Positions 34,616 to 43,074 of a stretch of DNA of 64,000 nt are shown one piece after another. Position 1 is the stretch's first letter. Each line of letters begins with the position of its first letter. The notes under the pieces are model-generated. The model ran no database searches. It saw only the letters and a program-made list of their open reading frames with translations, and had not been told where the DNA came from. The translations under genes were made by a program, and so were the position numbers. The DNA comes from GCA-2706205 sp964215955 (lineage in GTDB: Bacteria > Bdellovibrionota > Bacteriovoracia > Bacteriovoracales > Bacteriovoracaceae), in the NCBI GenBank assembly GCA_964215955.1, contig CAXPDR010000019.1, forward strand, positions 1 to 64,000, written 5' to 3'.

Positions 34616-34708
34616 AAAATGCACCGTTCGATGCGTTAGTTAATTGTTTTCCTAAAGAATAAAACGGTATGCATTTTGCAAACTTGAAAAGCGAATTTTA
34701 TCGAACGG
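34616..34708 (+). promoter_or_regulatory. Structured leader with nested inverted repeats
   Basis: CCGTTCGAT (34624-34632) is the exact complement of ATCGAACGG (34700-34708), and AAAATGC-a-CCGTT (34616-34628) pairs with AACGGT-a-TGCATTTT (34663-34677) with a small bulge. The two pairings share the CCGTT segment and exclude each other. This lies directly before the ribosome-binding site of the repeat-protein gene. Confidence 0.45.
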
Positions 34709-34718
34709 GGAGAACGTA

Positions 34719-35213
34719 ATGAGAAATTTATTTATTTTGGTTTGTGCTATGTGTTTTACTGGAATTGCTCAAGCAAATTCGCTATGTGTTGATTTAAGAT
34801 TGGAACATCAATCCGGTGCAACGTATGACTATAGTGTTCAACTTTGTAAGGATGTGACCAAAGGACAGGCGCTTTGTATGAGGTCACGACTTGAAAATGT
34901 TTCAGGAGCTACCTTTGCCCATAGTAAAAATGTTTGTGAAGGTGTCGGAGTTGGTCAGGCCCGTTGTATCGGAGTTCGATTGGAGCATGTCACAGGGGCC
35001 ACCTTTGCCCAAAGTAAAAATGTTTGTGAAGATGTTAAAGTTGGGCAGGTATTATGTATGAAGGTTAGATTGGAAAAGGTCGCAGGAGCTACATTTGATT
35101 ATAGTAAAACGAAATGCGTTGATGTAACGAGAGAGCAAGCTAGATGTGTTCGCACGAGAATGGAACACGTTGCAGGAGCTACATTTGATTATAGCTTACA
35201 GGTTTGTAAATAA
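34719..35213 (+). CDS. Secreted protein of five 30-residue Cys-pair repeats
   Basis: 164 residues: a signal peptide (LFILVCAMCFTGIAQA), then nothing but tandem repeats of exactly 30 residues, the fifth shortened to 22. Each unit begins with Cys, then RLE-x-V-x-GATF-x-x-S, and has a second Cys at position 21, then V-x-x-x-Q. Ten Cys in five pairs suggest a disulfide in every unit. GGGGAG precedes the ATG. I do not recognise the family; a secreted binding or structural protein is a guess. Confidence 0.7.
   Translation: MRNLFILVCAMCFTGIAQANSLCVDLRLEHQSGATYDYSVQLCKDVTKGQALCMRSRLENVSGATFAHSKNVCEGVGVGQARCIGVRLEHVTGATFAQSKNVCEDVKVGQVLCMKVRLEKVAGATFDYSKTKCVDVTREQARCVRTRMEHVAGATFDYSLQVCK
34785..35210 (+). 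repeat. Five tandem 90-bp coding repeats
   Basis: Units start at 34785, 34875, 34965, 35055 and 35145 (the last is 66 bases). Each begins at a Cys codon. Units 2 and 3 share long identical runs such as GCCCA-agTAAAAATGTTTG, pointing to recent duplication. Confidence 0.85.
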
Positions 35214-35279
35214 AATTTACTAAGTAAAATCCAATCGCTAAACTATGTACTAAAGAGAAATTAGTACTAAGGAAATTTA

Positions 35280-35786
35280 GTGATTGAAGTAAGATTGGCA
35301 AAAAAAGAAGACGTTTATAGAATTTCTGAAATTACTCAAGAACATGAACCTAAATCTATTGAGGAATATACAGAAATTTTTAAGGCCCAAGTTGAGCAGA
35401 ACTCGAACGCTAATAGTTCTATCATTATTTGTGTTGCCCTAATCGATGGAATTGTCGTTGGTCATGGAAAACTATTTCGCTATAGTAAAGAAAAGCATGA
35501 CGTTGAGTTTAAATCCCCAGAAGGTTGGTATTTGAATGGAGTTATTGTTGATTCTGCCTATCGGAGAAAAGGTGTTGCAAAAGCGCTTTTATCATTTAGA
35601 GAATCTTATGTCTTAGAAAAAGAAGGTGGGGAATTGTATTCTATTGTCTCTGCAGAAAATCATCCGTCAATTTCATATCATACAACTCTTGGTTTTGTTG
35701 AGCAGCAGAGGGCCCCTGGGTATTTAAGTGTAAGGCTTAAATGTGGCGAAGGGATTTTATTTCATAAATCTTTGGGCCATATTTAA
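35280..35786 (+). CDS. GNAT-family N-acetyltransferase
   Basis: 168 residues of a single GNAT domain: EVRLAKKEDVYRISEITQEH at the start, then WYLNGVIVDSAYRRKGVAKALL with the acetyl-CoA loop (RRKGVA), and NHPSISYHTTLGFVE near the end. The start is GTG after AAGG. The substrate is unknown. A HAD phosphatase gene follows 21 bases downstream and may share the transcript. Confidence 0.82.
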   Translation: MIEVRLAKKEDVYRISEITQEHEPKSIEEYTEIFKAQVEQNSNANSSIIICVALIDGIVVGHGKLFRYSKEKHDVEFKSPEGWYLNGVIVDSAYRRKGVAKALLSFRESYVLEKEGGELYSIVSAENHPSISYHTTLGFVEQQRAPGYLSVRLKCGEGILFHKSLGHI

Positions 35787-35807
35787 AAAGAGTGTGAGAA
35801 TTTATCT

Positions 35808-36455
35808 ATGAAAAAATTAATTATATTTGATTGTGATGGAACACTAGTGGATAGTGAAGTGATTGCCACTAAAGTTTTTATGAAGTACTGGGCCTCGCAT
35901 GGTGTGCATTTTACCGAAGATGAATTCAAAGAGAAGTTTATTGGCGTTGGATCGAATTCACCAATTATAAGTGAAACGTTTGCAAAGATGCCAGTAAATG
36001 CCAAGGAAGAAGGAGATAAAATCCTTCATGAAGAATTACAAAAGAACTTAACCGCAGTTGAGGGAATGACTAAGTTAGTTTCGGCCTTGAAGCATGATAT
36101 TTGTGTGGCTTCAAATAGTTCTTTAAATTATGTGAAAGCTGCCTTAAATAAGACAAAATTAGATCGTTATTTCGGTGAACATGTTTACAGTGCCGAGCAA
36201 GTTAAGAATCCTAAACCTTCGCCAGATTTATTTTTATATGCTTGTACTAAGCTTGGTTATGAGCCTCAAGATTGTCTTGTCATTGAGGATAGTCCATCTG
36301 GTGTGAAGGCAGCTCAAAATGCTAATATGCAGGTTGTTTCATTTTCTGGTGCCGCTCATTTCATTCCTTCCCTCGAAGAGAGGTTGAAATCTTTGAATGC
36401 AAATTGGCATTGTTCAAATATTAATGAATTAGAGGAGTTATTACTCAAAATTTAA
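35808..36455 (+). CDS. HAD-family phosphatase, beta-phosphoglucomutase-like
   Basis: 215 residues with all HAD motifs: IIFDCDGTLVDSE (nucleophile Asp and general acid Asp), VASNSS (motif II), KNPKPSPDLFLYA (Lys of motif III) and VIEDSPSGVKAAQNA (motif IV), plus the helical cap after motif I. This is the layout of phosphatases and mutases such as YieH or PgmB acting on small phosphosugars or nucleotides. The substrate is not determinable. Confidence 0.88.
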   Translation: MKKLIIFDCDGTLVDSEVIATKVFMKYWASHGVHFTEDEFKEKFIGVGSNSPIISETFAKMPVNAKEEGDKILHEELQKNLTAVEGMTKLVSALKHDICVASNSSLNYVKAALNKTKLDRYFGEHVYSAEQVKNPKPSPDLFLYACTKLGYEPQDCLVIEDSPSGVKAAQNANMQVVSFSGAAHFIPSLEERLKSLNANWHCSNINELEELLLKI

Positions 36456-36501
36456 TAATTAAGAGCCATTAAGCACTATTATAATCATTACTTTTTTACA
36501 C

Positions 36502-36520
36502 GTTTACATCGTTTGTAAAC
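36502..36520. promoter_or_regulatory. GTTTACA palindrome before TIGR02147 gene
   Basis: GTTTACA-tcgtt-TGTAAAC is a perfect 7-bp inverted repeat, 55 bases before the likely start of the TIGR02147-type regulator. It is a candidate autoregulatory operator. Confidence 0.5.
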
Positions 36521-36574
36521 ACTTTGGTTACAAATTCATTGATTCAAATTCATAATTACTATATTAAATTCCAC

Positions 36575-37369
36575 ATGAATTACGAAGCTAATTACTATTC
36601 TAAAAAGCTAAAAGAGGTTTTAGTTCAAAAGCAGCGAACGAATACGAGATATTCTCTTAGGGCGTTTTCAAGGGATCTGGATATGCATCCGGCAACCCTT
36701 ACATTAGTGCTGCAAGAAAGAAGACCATTACCCAAAAAGAATATCGAAAATGTAATTCAAAAACTTGAAATGACTCCAAGCGAGGAGGCCATATTTAGAG
36801 AAAGTTTAACTAAAAAGAATAATACAACTTTAGATCAAGTTAAAATTTCAGATGAATATAAAAATAGATATATTCTTGATGATTCACAATATAAAGCAAT
36901 TGCAGAATGGGAACATTACGCAGTAATTACCTTAATGGAGACTGCAAATTTTGAATCTTCTATTCAGCATATTTGCGAAAGACTTGAAATTTCAGAAATG
37001 AGAGCAGAAACAGTTCTCAGAAATTTAGAAATTGCTCAATTGATTGGAAAAAATGAGCAAGGCCATTATGTTCTTTTAAAAGGCCCGCTAAGGACGACAG
37101 AGGATATAACCTCGAAGGCTTTAAGAGTGTCTCATAAAGAAACATTAGAAATGAGTAAAACAAAACTGGATGAAGTTGAGGTAGAACTTAGAGATTTTTC
37201 TTCTATGACGGTAGCAGTTGATCCTAAAAATCTCCCAGAGGCTAAGACCATTATTAGAGAATTTCGCAAGAAGATGGCGTCATTACTTAGAGATGGTGAT
37301 AAAACAGAAGTTTTTCAATTAGCAATTCAGCTCTATCCTTTAACTAATATTCAAAAGGAAAATTTATAA
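36575..37369 (+). CDS. TIGR02147-family regulator
   Basis: 264 residues from ATG 36575 (an upstream TTG at 36524 would add 17 residues; no strong ribosome-binding site for either). The N-terminus matches the TIGR02147 family: YSLRAFSRDLDMHPATLTLVLQERRPLP, a helix-turn-helix, then a conserved middle (YRYI-like EWEHYAVITLMET) and the C-terminal VAVDPKNLPEAKTIIREFRKKM. The family is abundant in Bdellovibrio-type and Fibrobacter genomes and is often paired with a secreted protein gene, as here (one-base overlap, TAATG). The signal sensed is unknown. Confidence 0.85.
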   Translation: MNYEANYYSKKLKEVLVQKQRTNTRYSLRAFSRDLDMHPATLTLVLQERRPLPKKNIENVIQKLEMTPSEEAIFRESLTKKNNTTLDQVKISDEYKNRYILDDSQYKAIAEWEHYAVITLMETANFESSIQHICERLEISEMRAETVLRNLEIAQLIGKNEQGHYVLLKGPLRTTEDITSKALRVSHKETLEMSKTKLDEVEVELRDFSSMTVAVDPKNLPEAKTIIREFRKKMASLLRDGDKTEVFQLAIQLYPLTNIQKENL

Positions 37370-38307
37370 TGAAAACTTTATTGATGGCCATAATTTTTAT
37401 GGGATTTAATAGCTATGCAAATGAAAAAGGAAATGGTGGTTCATATGATGAAGCATATATCTATGGGACCCAAGATAACTATAATCAAATTATTTCAAAA
37501 CTTAGTAAGTTTATAAAAAAACATGAATATGAATTTGCTGAATTTTTACCTGAAAAATTTGTTAAAGTGGCAAATGAATTAAAATTGAATGTTGTTGATG
37601 AAACTCTAACAGATAGCAATGGAGTAAAGGGAAGAACATGTTTAAACTTTCCAAACACATTAGAGATCGTTTGTGATATAGATAAATTAAGTAGAATTGA
37701 ATATAATCCTAAAGCTCAATTTGTCTTGATGACCCATGAGATATTAGGCTTACTTGATATTGAAAAATCTTCTCCTTATTACCCAGAGCAGATTGATGGG
37801 TATAAGATTTCTAAAAAAATAGCTAAATATGTTACAAAAATAGCTGATTATGATCTGATTTTTGAAAGTAGAGAAAAACTTATTCTGGAGCTTAACGAAT
37901 TGCTAAGGCAGCCTTTCGATGGACATACTCCAGGGTTCAATTGTTTTTATATTGGCTATCAACAAGTATTTTTAGATGAAGATGGCTGGTTAACCGTTGA
38001 AACCTATCATAAGAGTAATGGTGGTACCGGGTTCGGTTGCGGTTATGAAAATAGTTTCAATCTACATTTTACTCGCTATTTAGATTTAAGAAAAATTAGT
38101 TCACTGAAATATCATCCAATCCCTGCAGATAGATACTTTAATATCGCTGCAAGTTTTTCTCCTGAGTGTCATGGTGAAGAATGTACGGTAAACGAAAATG
38201 GAACAATTGAATTCAATGTAAGTGTAATTTATTTCAAGTATACTCATCCTTCTAAAACGAAAAGAATTAAAACTATTTTAGAAAAGCTCATTGATACTTA
38301 TAGGTAA
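37369..38307 (+). CDS. Secreted protein with HEILG motif, partner of TIGR02147 regulator
   Basis: 312 residues: signal peptide (LLMAIIFMGFNSYA), then a GNGG start to the mature protein and the motif LMTHEILGLLDIE. HE followed by a later Glu recalls the zinc site of simple metallopeptidases, but the full HExxH is absent (HEILG), so activity is doubtful. The C-terminal half has Cys pairs (GFGCGYEN, SPECHGEECT). It is translated by coupling to the regulator gene upstream. No named family; exported proteins with a GNGG start are common in this bacterial group as I recall it. Confidence 0.6.
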   Translation: MKTLLMAIIFMGFNSYANEKGNGGSYDEAYIYGTQDNYNQIISKLSKFIKKHEYEFAEFLPEKFVKVANELKLNVVDETLTDSNGVKGRTCLNFPNTLEIVCDIDKLSRIEYNPKAQFVLMTHEILGLLDIEKSSPYYPEQIDGYKISKKIAKYVTKIADYDLIFESREKLILELNELLRQPFDGHTPGFNCFYIGYQQVFLDEDGWLTVETYHKSNGGTGFGCGYENSFNLHFTRYLDLRKISSLKYHPIPADRYFNIAASFSPECHGEECTVNENGTIEFNVSVIYFKYTHPSKTKRIKTILEKLIDTYR

Positions 38308-38339
38308 AACCTATAAAACAAAAAAATAAATAATCTTTG

Positions 38340-38365
38340 GTCGGACCTATACTTTTAGGGCCGAC
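38340..38365 (+). terminator. Terminator after the secreted HEILG gene
   Basis: GTCGGACCT and AGGGCCGAC form a 9-bp stem with one mismatch around an 8-base loop, followed by TTAATATTATTATT. It lies 33 bases after the stop. Confidence 0.6.
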
Positions 38366-38523
38366 TTAATATTATTATTCAATAATTAAATAAATGCTTT
38401 GAAGCTTTCTCGGACCTAAGCAAGCCCCCAGAAAAAGTCACCGCTATTACTCAAATTGTAAGAAATTAACTTAGTACAATATCTCAAATTTCCAAAGGAT
38501 GGATCATATGATAAGGTTTTTAT

Positions 38524-39447
38524 ATGTTTAAATTGATTAGAAACTTTCATTTTTTTCTTGTTATTACAATTCTTTGTTCAAGAAGTATATTTGCCCAAGA
38601 CCAAACTTCTCCTAAAAGCTTTAATTATGAAAGGCTTAAAAGCCAGTATGAGAAAATGATTAATAATCCTTATATTCTGATGCCGTATAAAGGAAACTAT
38701 TTTTTACCTGTTTCTTATAATGATAACCCTAATCACGAGGTTTTTGAAAAAATAGAGGACGGGCTTGAGTATGAGGACAGAGGAAAATTTACTAAGCACC
38801 TTGAATCAGAGTTTCAAATAAGTTTTATGGCCTTAACTAATAAAAATATTTTTGGAACTAAATTCAATACATTTCTAGGTTATACTCATAGGTCTTATTG
38901 GCAGATGTATAATGAAGAATGGTCCAGACCATTTAGGGAAACTAATTATAATCCAGAAGCATTTGCTAGATATATATTCGATGAACCTGTGAATATTTTA
39001 GGCTTTAAACTTATAGCTTATGATATTGGGCTAGAGCATGAATCAAATGGCCAAGTCCAAGAAATATCCCGAAGCTGGAATAGAGTTTATGGGCGAATGG
39101 CGTTGTTAACTGGAACGACTTTTATAAATTTTAAAGTTTGGCATAGATTAGCTGAAAGCGCTGAAATGGATGAAAATCCAAATATGTATAGGTACAGAGG
39201 ATATGGCCAGCTAGATATTAAAACCTATATAAACTCCAATATGGTTCAACTTATTCTTATTCCAGGAACAGAGCATCTTGGTGGTGAGCTTATTTATAGT
39301 ACCCATTGGAAAAATGGTGTGAGTTTTTATAGTAAGGCTTCCTATGGTTACGGAATTTCTCTACAGGATTACGATCACGATTCGAGAAGAATTGGCTTTG
39401 GGGTATCCCTTGGAGAGTTCTTTGCTCTTTCTAAAGGTGTGAATTAA
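38524..39447 (+). CDS. pldA: Outer membrane phospholipase A1
   Basis: 307 residues with a signal peptide and beta-barrel pattern. The catalytic block is complete: HESNG with His 172 and Ser 174, and SRSWNR with Asn 186, 12 residues after the Ser, exactly as in E. coli OMPLA (His142, Ser144, Asn156). It hydrolyses phospholipids in the outer membrane and is a plausible membrane-attacking enzyme in a predator. No strong ribosome-binding site is seen before the ATG. It stands as a single gene. Confidence 0.9.
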   Translation: MFKLIRNFHFFLVITILCSRSIFAQDQTSPKSFNYERLKSQYEKMINNPYILMPYKGNYFLPVSYNDNPNHEVFEKIEDGLEYEDRGKFTKHLESEFQISFMALTNKNIFGTKFNTFLGYTHRSYWQMYNEEWSRPFRETNYNPEAFARYIFDEPVNILGFKLIAYDIGLEHESNGQVQEISRSWNRVYGRMALLTGTTFINFKVWHRLAESAEMDENPNMYRYRGYGQLDIKTYINSNMVQLILIPGTEHLGGELIYSTHWKNGVSFYSKASYGYGISLQDYDHDSRRIGFGVSLGEFFALSKGVN

Positions 39448-39611
39448 CCTTGGTCGGTTAATATAGGTTATTTAAAAATACCACAAAAATCTGGCATAAT
39501 TTCTCATCATTTTTTCTCTAAGTATTTGAAATATCATTTATTTGAAAACACTGAAATTTACTCAAGTATAATTCAAAAGAACCGATAATAAGTTTTTGAA
39601 GCGAGGTAAAA

Positions 39612-40496
39612 ATGAGAAGCATAAGTGGAAAACTATTTATTTCAGTAGGCGTAACATTCTTTAGTATCCAGGCGATGGCATGTAGTAATTCATTCTGCGT
39701 GAACTCAGAAATGCCTCTTTTAGCTCAAAATTCTACGAGACTTGTTTCTGCAATTAGCAGACTTGAAAGAGATTCTTCTATTAAGAGAGATCCAGGGTGG
39801 TGTGCACCGGTTGCATCAACCATGGCACTTGCTGGAAGTTTAAAAAAATCTAAGAATATGAGTTATTCAAATTCAAAATTAAATGCCATGAGAAACCACG
39901 ATGTTAATTGGAATAGTCATGTTAACTCAGGAACTTTTTCTGATTCTATCCACCAAGTAGGTGAGATTATGAGAACGAATTGGAGAAAAGGTGGAACAAG
40001 CGTTAACAATATAAATCGTGGATTTAAAAGTATATACAATTCTATACGAGGTAATGTCTCAAAGAATTATATAGAGAAGAGAACAAAGCATAGCTCATAT
40101 AACGTTAGTTATTTTAAAAATCTGTTTAAAGACAAATTTCCAGCAACATCAATGATTGTATATAAAACTGATAGAAGAAAAAAGTTTCTGAGCGGTCACG
40201 TTATTGCACTTCATGGTTATGAAGGTTCGACTTTAAAAATTTATGATCCTTGGGGAAGAATTTATAATGTTAATTTAAGTTCTACGGGTTCAAGAAGTTA
40301 TCCAAAAATGTCTCATGTAAAAGGAACTCAAGGTGCTATTAAGTATTATGAGCGTGGAAGTAATTATGCATCTTTATATTCATTCGCATCATTTTCAGTA
40401 GCAGATAAAGCTACGTATACAAATCCAAGAGGAGGTAGATGGACAAGACCGGTAACACCTCCTAGATATGGAAGAGGTGGAAGGTATTTACCATAA
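39612..40496 (+). CDS. Secreted papain-like (C39-type) cysteine protease
   Basis: 294 residues: signal peptide (ISVGVTFFSIQAMA), then the papain-like core: DPGWCAPVAST with Cys 64, GHVIALHGYEG with His 196, and KIYDPWG with Asp 212. The order Cys-His-Asp and the 'xHxVxxxGY' context fit C39-like peptidases. The C-terminus is Arg/Gly/Pro-rich and basic (RYGRGGRYLP). GCGAGG precedes the ATG. The gene overlaps the following one by one base, and that one overlaps a third by four, so the three form an operon. Confidence 0.75.
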   Translation: MRSISGKLFISVGVTFFSIQAMACSNSFCVNSEMPLLAQNSTRLVSAISRLERDSSIKRDPGWCAPVASTMALAGSLKKSKNMSYSNSKLNAMRNHDVNWNSHVNSGTFSDSIHQVGEIMRTNWRKGGTSVNNINRGFKSIYNSIRGNVSKNYIEKRTKHSSYNVSYFKNLFKDKFPATSMIVYKTDRRKKFLSGHVIALHGYEGSTLKIYDPWGRIYNVNLSSTGSRSYPKMSHVKGTQGAIKYYERGSNYASLYSFASFSVADKATYTNPRGGRWTRPVTPPRYGRGGRYLP

Positions 40497-41344
40497 TGTT
40501 AAAAGAAATAGCGTCTATATTAATACTATTTACTGTGTCTTTTTATATTTCTCATTTGTATAATGATGAGTCCGATATAAAAAAGATCAATGAAAAAGGA
40601 AAAAAAATTGAAACTGTATCAGGGCATAAAACAGTTCTGATTAAGAGTGGAGAAACTACTAAAACAAGATTATCATCATCTAAAATAATCAAAAGAGAGG
40701 TTGCTTCTTCTAATACAGAAGAGGACCTCTCCTTAAAGAATTCTGTTAAAGAAGAAATGCCTATAAATAAAGTGGATATAAGTACTTTAGAAAAGACAAC
40801 CCTAAGTACGGCATTTAAGATCGAGATGATTCAGAATGAAAAAATTGATTTAGGGAATCGATCAAAAACTAAAAAAGTTATTTTAAATGAATTAATGGGA
40901 ATTTCTTTTGTCCAAAGAAATATAGCTTCTGAAGAATCAGATGATATTAGTGATATGGGAAAGTACCTTGAGTCCTTAAGTCCACCTGATAACGAAATTT
41001 ATTTCTTTGAACTTTTTAATCAACTAACAAAGGTTGTTGACTCTTCTGAATTAAAAAAAATCAGTTTAGATTTATATGAGAGGGTTGATAATACTGAGGT
41101 CAAAGGACTTATTGTCTTACATCTTCTAGATAATGATGTAGAAAATGAAAATTTAAACTTCCTAGTTGAAAATCTGTCTGAAGATAAAGTTTTAAAGCAT
41201 ACCCCCGATAACTATATTATAGAAAAGGTAGATGGAAAAAGTCTTTTAGTTATTAATAATGGTCCTGTCTACGATGATGAAAGTGATCTGGTAGATAGTG
41301 AGTTGAATGAAAATAATGAATTTAAAAATGAGGAAATTTTATGA
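40496..41344 (+). CDS. Membrane-anchored protein of the protease operon, unknown
   Basis: 282 residues with one N-terminal hydrophobic segment (IASILILFTVSFYISHLY) acting as an uncleaved anchor, a Lys/Ser/Glu-rich linker of about 70 residues, then a helical domain (ELFNQLTKVVDSSEL, LIVLHLLDNDV) that may be HEAT-like. The C-terminal tail is acidic (DSELNENNEFKNEEIL). No family is recognised. Start and stop overlaps tie it to the protease upstream and the anchored protein downstream. Confidence 0.55.
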   Translation: MLKEIASILILFTVSFYISHLYNDESDIKKINEKGKKIETVSGHKTVLIKSGETTKTRLSSSKIIKREVASSNTEEDLSLKNSVKEEMPINKVDISTLEKTTLSTAFKIEMIQNEKIDLGNRSKTKKVILNELMGISFVQRNIASEESDDISDMGKYLESLSPPDNEIYFFELFNQLTKVVDSSELKKISLDLYERVDNTEVKGLIVLHLLDNDVENENLNFLVENLSEDKVLKHTPDNYIIEKVDGKSLLVINNGPVYDDESDLVDSELNENNEFKNEEIL

Positions 41345-42132
41345 ATAAGAAAAAGTTTTTTATAGCTTTTTTAGTTATTGCAATGGGTGCCGGTTTTGGT
41401 GCCATTTTTAATAATAGTTTCCAAAAAGAAAAGTCTGACCAGGTTAGATCCACAGAACTTAAGTCGGATGAGCTTGTAAATAAAGAGCGAGGCGTTGCTT
41501 CTAATAAGCCTGTTAATAAAACTTCTAATCAAGAGGTAAGCTTGAAGCCTAAAAAAATAGAGTTTAAAAAAACTAAATATAAAGAAAATGAATATTTAAA
41601 GTATATAAGTAAAGATCCAGGTTTTGAGGATGTTTTTCATAAGGCCATGGCCAAATTTGGAAAATTTGAGTTTGCAGAGGATCTTGCTGTATGGCTTGCC
41701 ATTGGCGTAATTTTTGATTCATCTCCAGAGTATGGAGTACTTTTTGAAAACTCAATTGCAGAGTTGAACTCTCAAAAAGATGAAGTTTACTCAGCTGTAT
41801 CCCAAACGATGAATTCTATTGGGCCTGAGGATAGTTTTTTACGTCAACAACTCATTAATGTTGTTGGTGTTATGGATCTTGAAAAAGAGAAAAAAGTTAG
41901 TTTTTTTGGAAGTGAAGCCAGTCGTGAAGTTGTTCTTGATCAAAATGGTGATTTCAGCCCAGACTCTATGAATATTACCAATTCAATTGCTTTTTTAAAA
42001 CATTCCGGTTCATCTTTGGATGAAGTAAAAAAGGTTTATGAAAAGAGTATTCTTGCGAATCCAGATCCTAAGATTCAAAAAGAATTAATGGTAAGGTTTA
42101 ATACTTACTTTCCTGGTTCTGTGGATATTTAA
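41341..42132 (+). CDS. Second membrane-anchored protein of the protease operon
   Basis: 263 residues: anchor segment (FFIAFLVIAMGAGFGAIF), Lys-rich linker, then a helical domain (FAEDLAVWLAIGVIFDSS, SSLDEVKKVYEKSIL) of unknown family. Its layout is like that of the preceding protein (anchor, low-complexity linker, helical domain), which suggests a matched pair. ATG overlaps the previous stop (ATGA). Role unknown; inhibitors or carriers for the upstream protease are possible. Confidence 0.55.
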   Translation: MNKKKFFIAFLVIAMGAGFGAIFNNSFQKEKSDQVRSTELKSDELVNKERGVASNKPVNKTSNQEVSLKPKKIEFKKTKYKENEYLKYISKDPGFEDVFHKAMAKFGKFEFAEDLAVWLAIGVIFDSSPEYGVLFENSIAELNSQKDEVYSAVSQTMNSIGPEDSFLRQQLINVVGVMDLEKEKKVSFFGSEASREVVLDQNGDFSPDSMNITNSIAFLKHSGSSLDEVKKVYEKSILANPDPKIQKELMVRFNTYFPGSVDI

Positions 42133-42221
42133 GATATCATAAATACCAGCCAGTTTAACCTCTTAGTAAAAGTCTTTCTCAGAATTTGAGAATATCATAA
42201 TCTATAATTGATAATGGGTAA

Positions 42222-42428
42222 TTAACTGTCCTGATCTAAATACTCCTGCATAAGCTCTTTTATCTTTGTCGTGTAAGGTCTTTTTTCTATATCACACTTA
42301 AGCTTAAATGCTTTTAATAAAGCGGGGTCGATCTTCATGGTAATTAACTTTGATTTCTCAACTTTCTTGGCTCCATTAAGTTCTCTCATGGCTTCAAGCC
42401 ATTCTATTTGTTTGGTTGCATCTTTCAT
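42222..42428 (-). CDS. Small DNA-binding-like protein, antitoxin candidate
   Basis: 68 residues. The middle (KSKLITMKIDPALLKAFKLKCDIEKRPYTTKIKELMQEYL) has the strand-helix-helix layout of ribbon-helix-helix proteins; written here in part, the key features are the strand LITMKID and helix ALLKAFK. It overlaps the end of the nucleotidyltransferase gene by four bases. It could be the antitoxin and repressor of a two-gene toxin-antitoxin module. Confidence 0.55.
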   Translation of the reverse strand: MKDATKQIEWLEAMRELNGAKKVEKSKLITMKIDPALLKAFKLKCDIEKRPYTTKIKELMQEYLDQDS

Positions 42429-42880
42429 TTTTTGAGCTCCTTTATATCCAAAAGATCTTTATCCCTTCCAGATGCTTTTTTCATTTTGATAAGATCATTT
42501 TTGGAAATGACTTTAACTTCAAAATCACCAACTCTAAACTTTTCCGATTTAAAGTCGGATACATCATGGGTGATTAAGATATCAACTTGATCGGTTGGAT
42601 TATCTGGATTGTAGAAATTCCAGGCCAAAAGATTTCGATTGTTTATATACTCGTCTCGAAATTTATAAACAGAAACTGCATCAATGGGGAGTTTGGAAAT
42701 TAGGCCCATTTTATTGAGAAGAGACTCTAATTTTTTTAAGTTTGCTAGAGTGAATTTTATAATAAGGTCAATATCTACAGTATTTCTAGAATAACCGTGA
42801 AAATTTACGGCATAACCCCCAACAATCATATAATTGATTTTTTCCGCATTCAGATATTCTATAAGATTTTTTAGTTTCAT
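42425..42880 (-). CDS. MNT-type nucleotidyltransferase, toxin-antitoxin-like
   Basis: 151 residues of a minimal nucleotidyltransferase: MIVGGYAVNFHG (the GG/GS motif) followed by VDIDLIIKF, supplying the Asp-x-Asp metal site, then VDILITHD. Such proteins, often annotated as DUF6036 or AbiEii-like, occur in toxin-antitoxin pairs that modify RNA or proteins. It starts nine bases from a tandem GTATATAC palindrome. The partner gene overlaps its end. Confidence 0.75.
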   Translation of the reverse strand: MKLKNLIEYLNAEKINYMIVGGYAVNFHGYSRNTVDIDLIIKFTLANLKKLESLLNKMGLISKLPIDAVSVYKFRDEYINNRNLLAWNFYNPDNPTDQVDILITHDVSDFKSEKFRVGDFEVKVISKNDLIKMKKASGRDKDLLDIKELKK

Positions 42881-42888
42881 AGTTCAAA

Positions 42889-42906
42889 GTATATACTGGT
42901 ATATAC
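42889..42906. promoter_or_regulatory. Tandem GTATATAC palindromes, likely TA operator
   Basis: GTATATAC-TG-GTATATAC: two identical self-complementary 8-mers two bases apart, upstream of the leftward nucleotidyltransferase gene. A TATACT promoter box overlaps them. Ribbon-helix-helix repressors typically bind such tandem half-sites. Confidence 0.6.
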
Positions 42907-43074
42907 CAATTTGATAGAGATATTTGGTAGTGGGAATGTATTTTCAAATACTTATTAAACTTGATTTTTGTTGTTGTCGTTCCTGTTTAGAGGAATTATC
43001 ATTTTTTAACAGTGAGTTCTTCTTGGGGAATAGGCTGTTGAAAAGTATGCTACCCATTATAAGGTCCTATAAAA

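Noticed and set aside
37369..38307. Zinc metallopeptidase (HExxH)
   Set aside because: The motif is HEILG, with Gly where the second zinc His should be, so a functional metzincin or gluzincin site is not supported.
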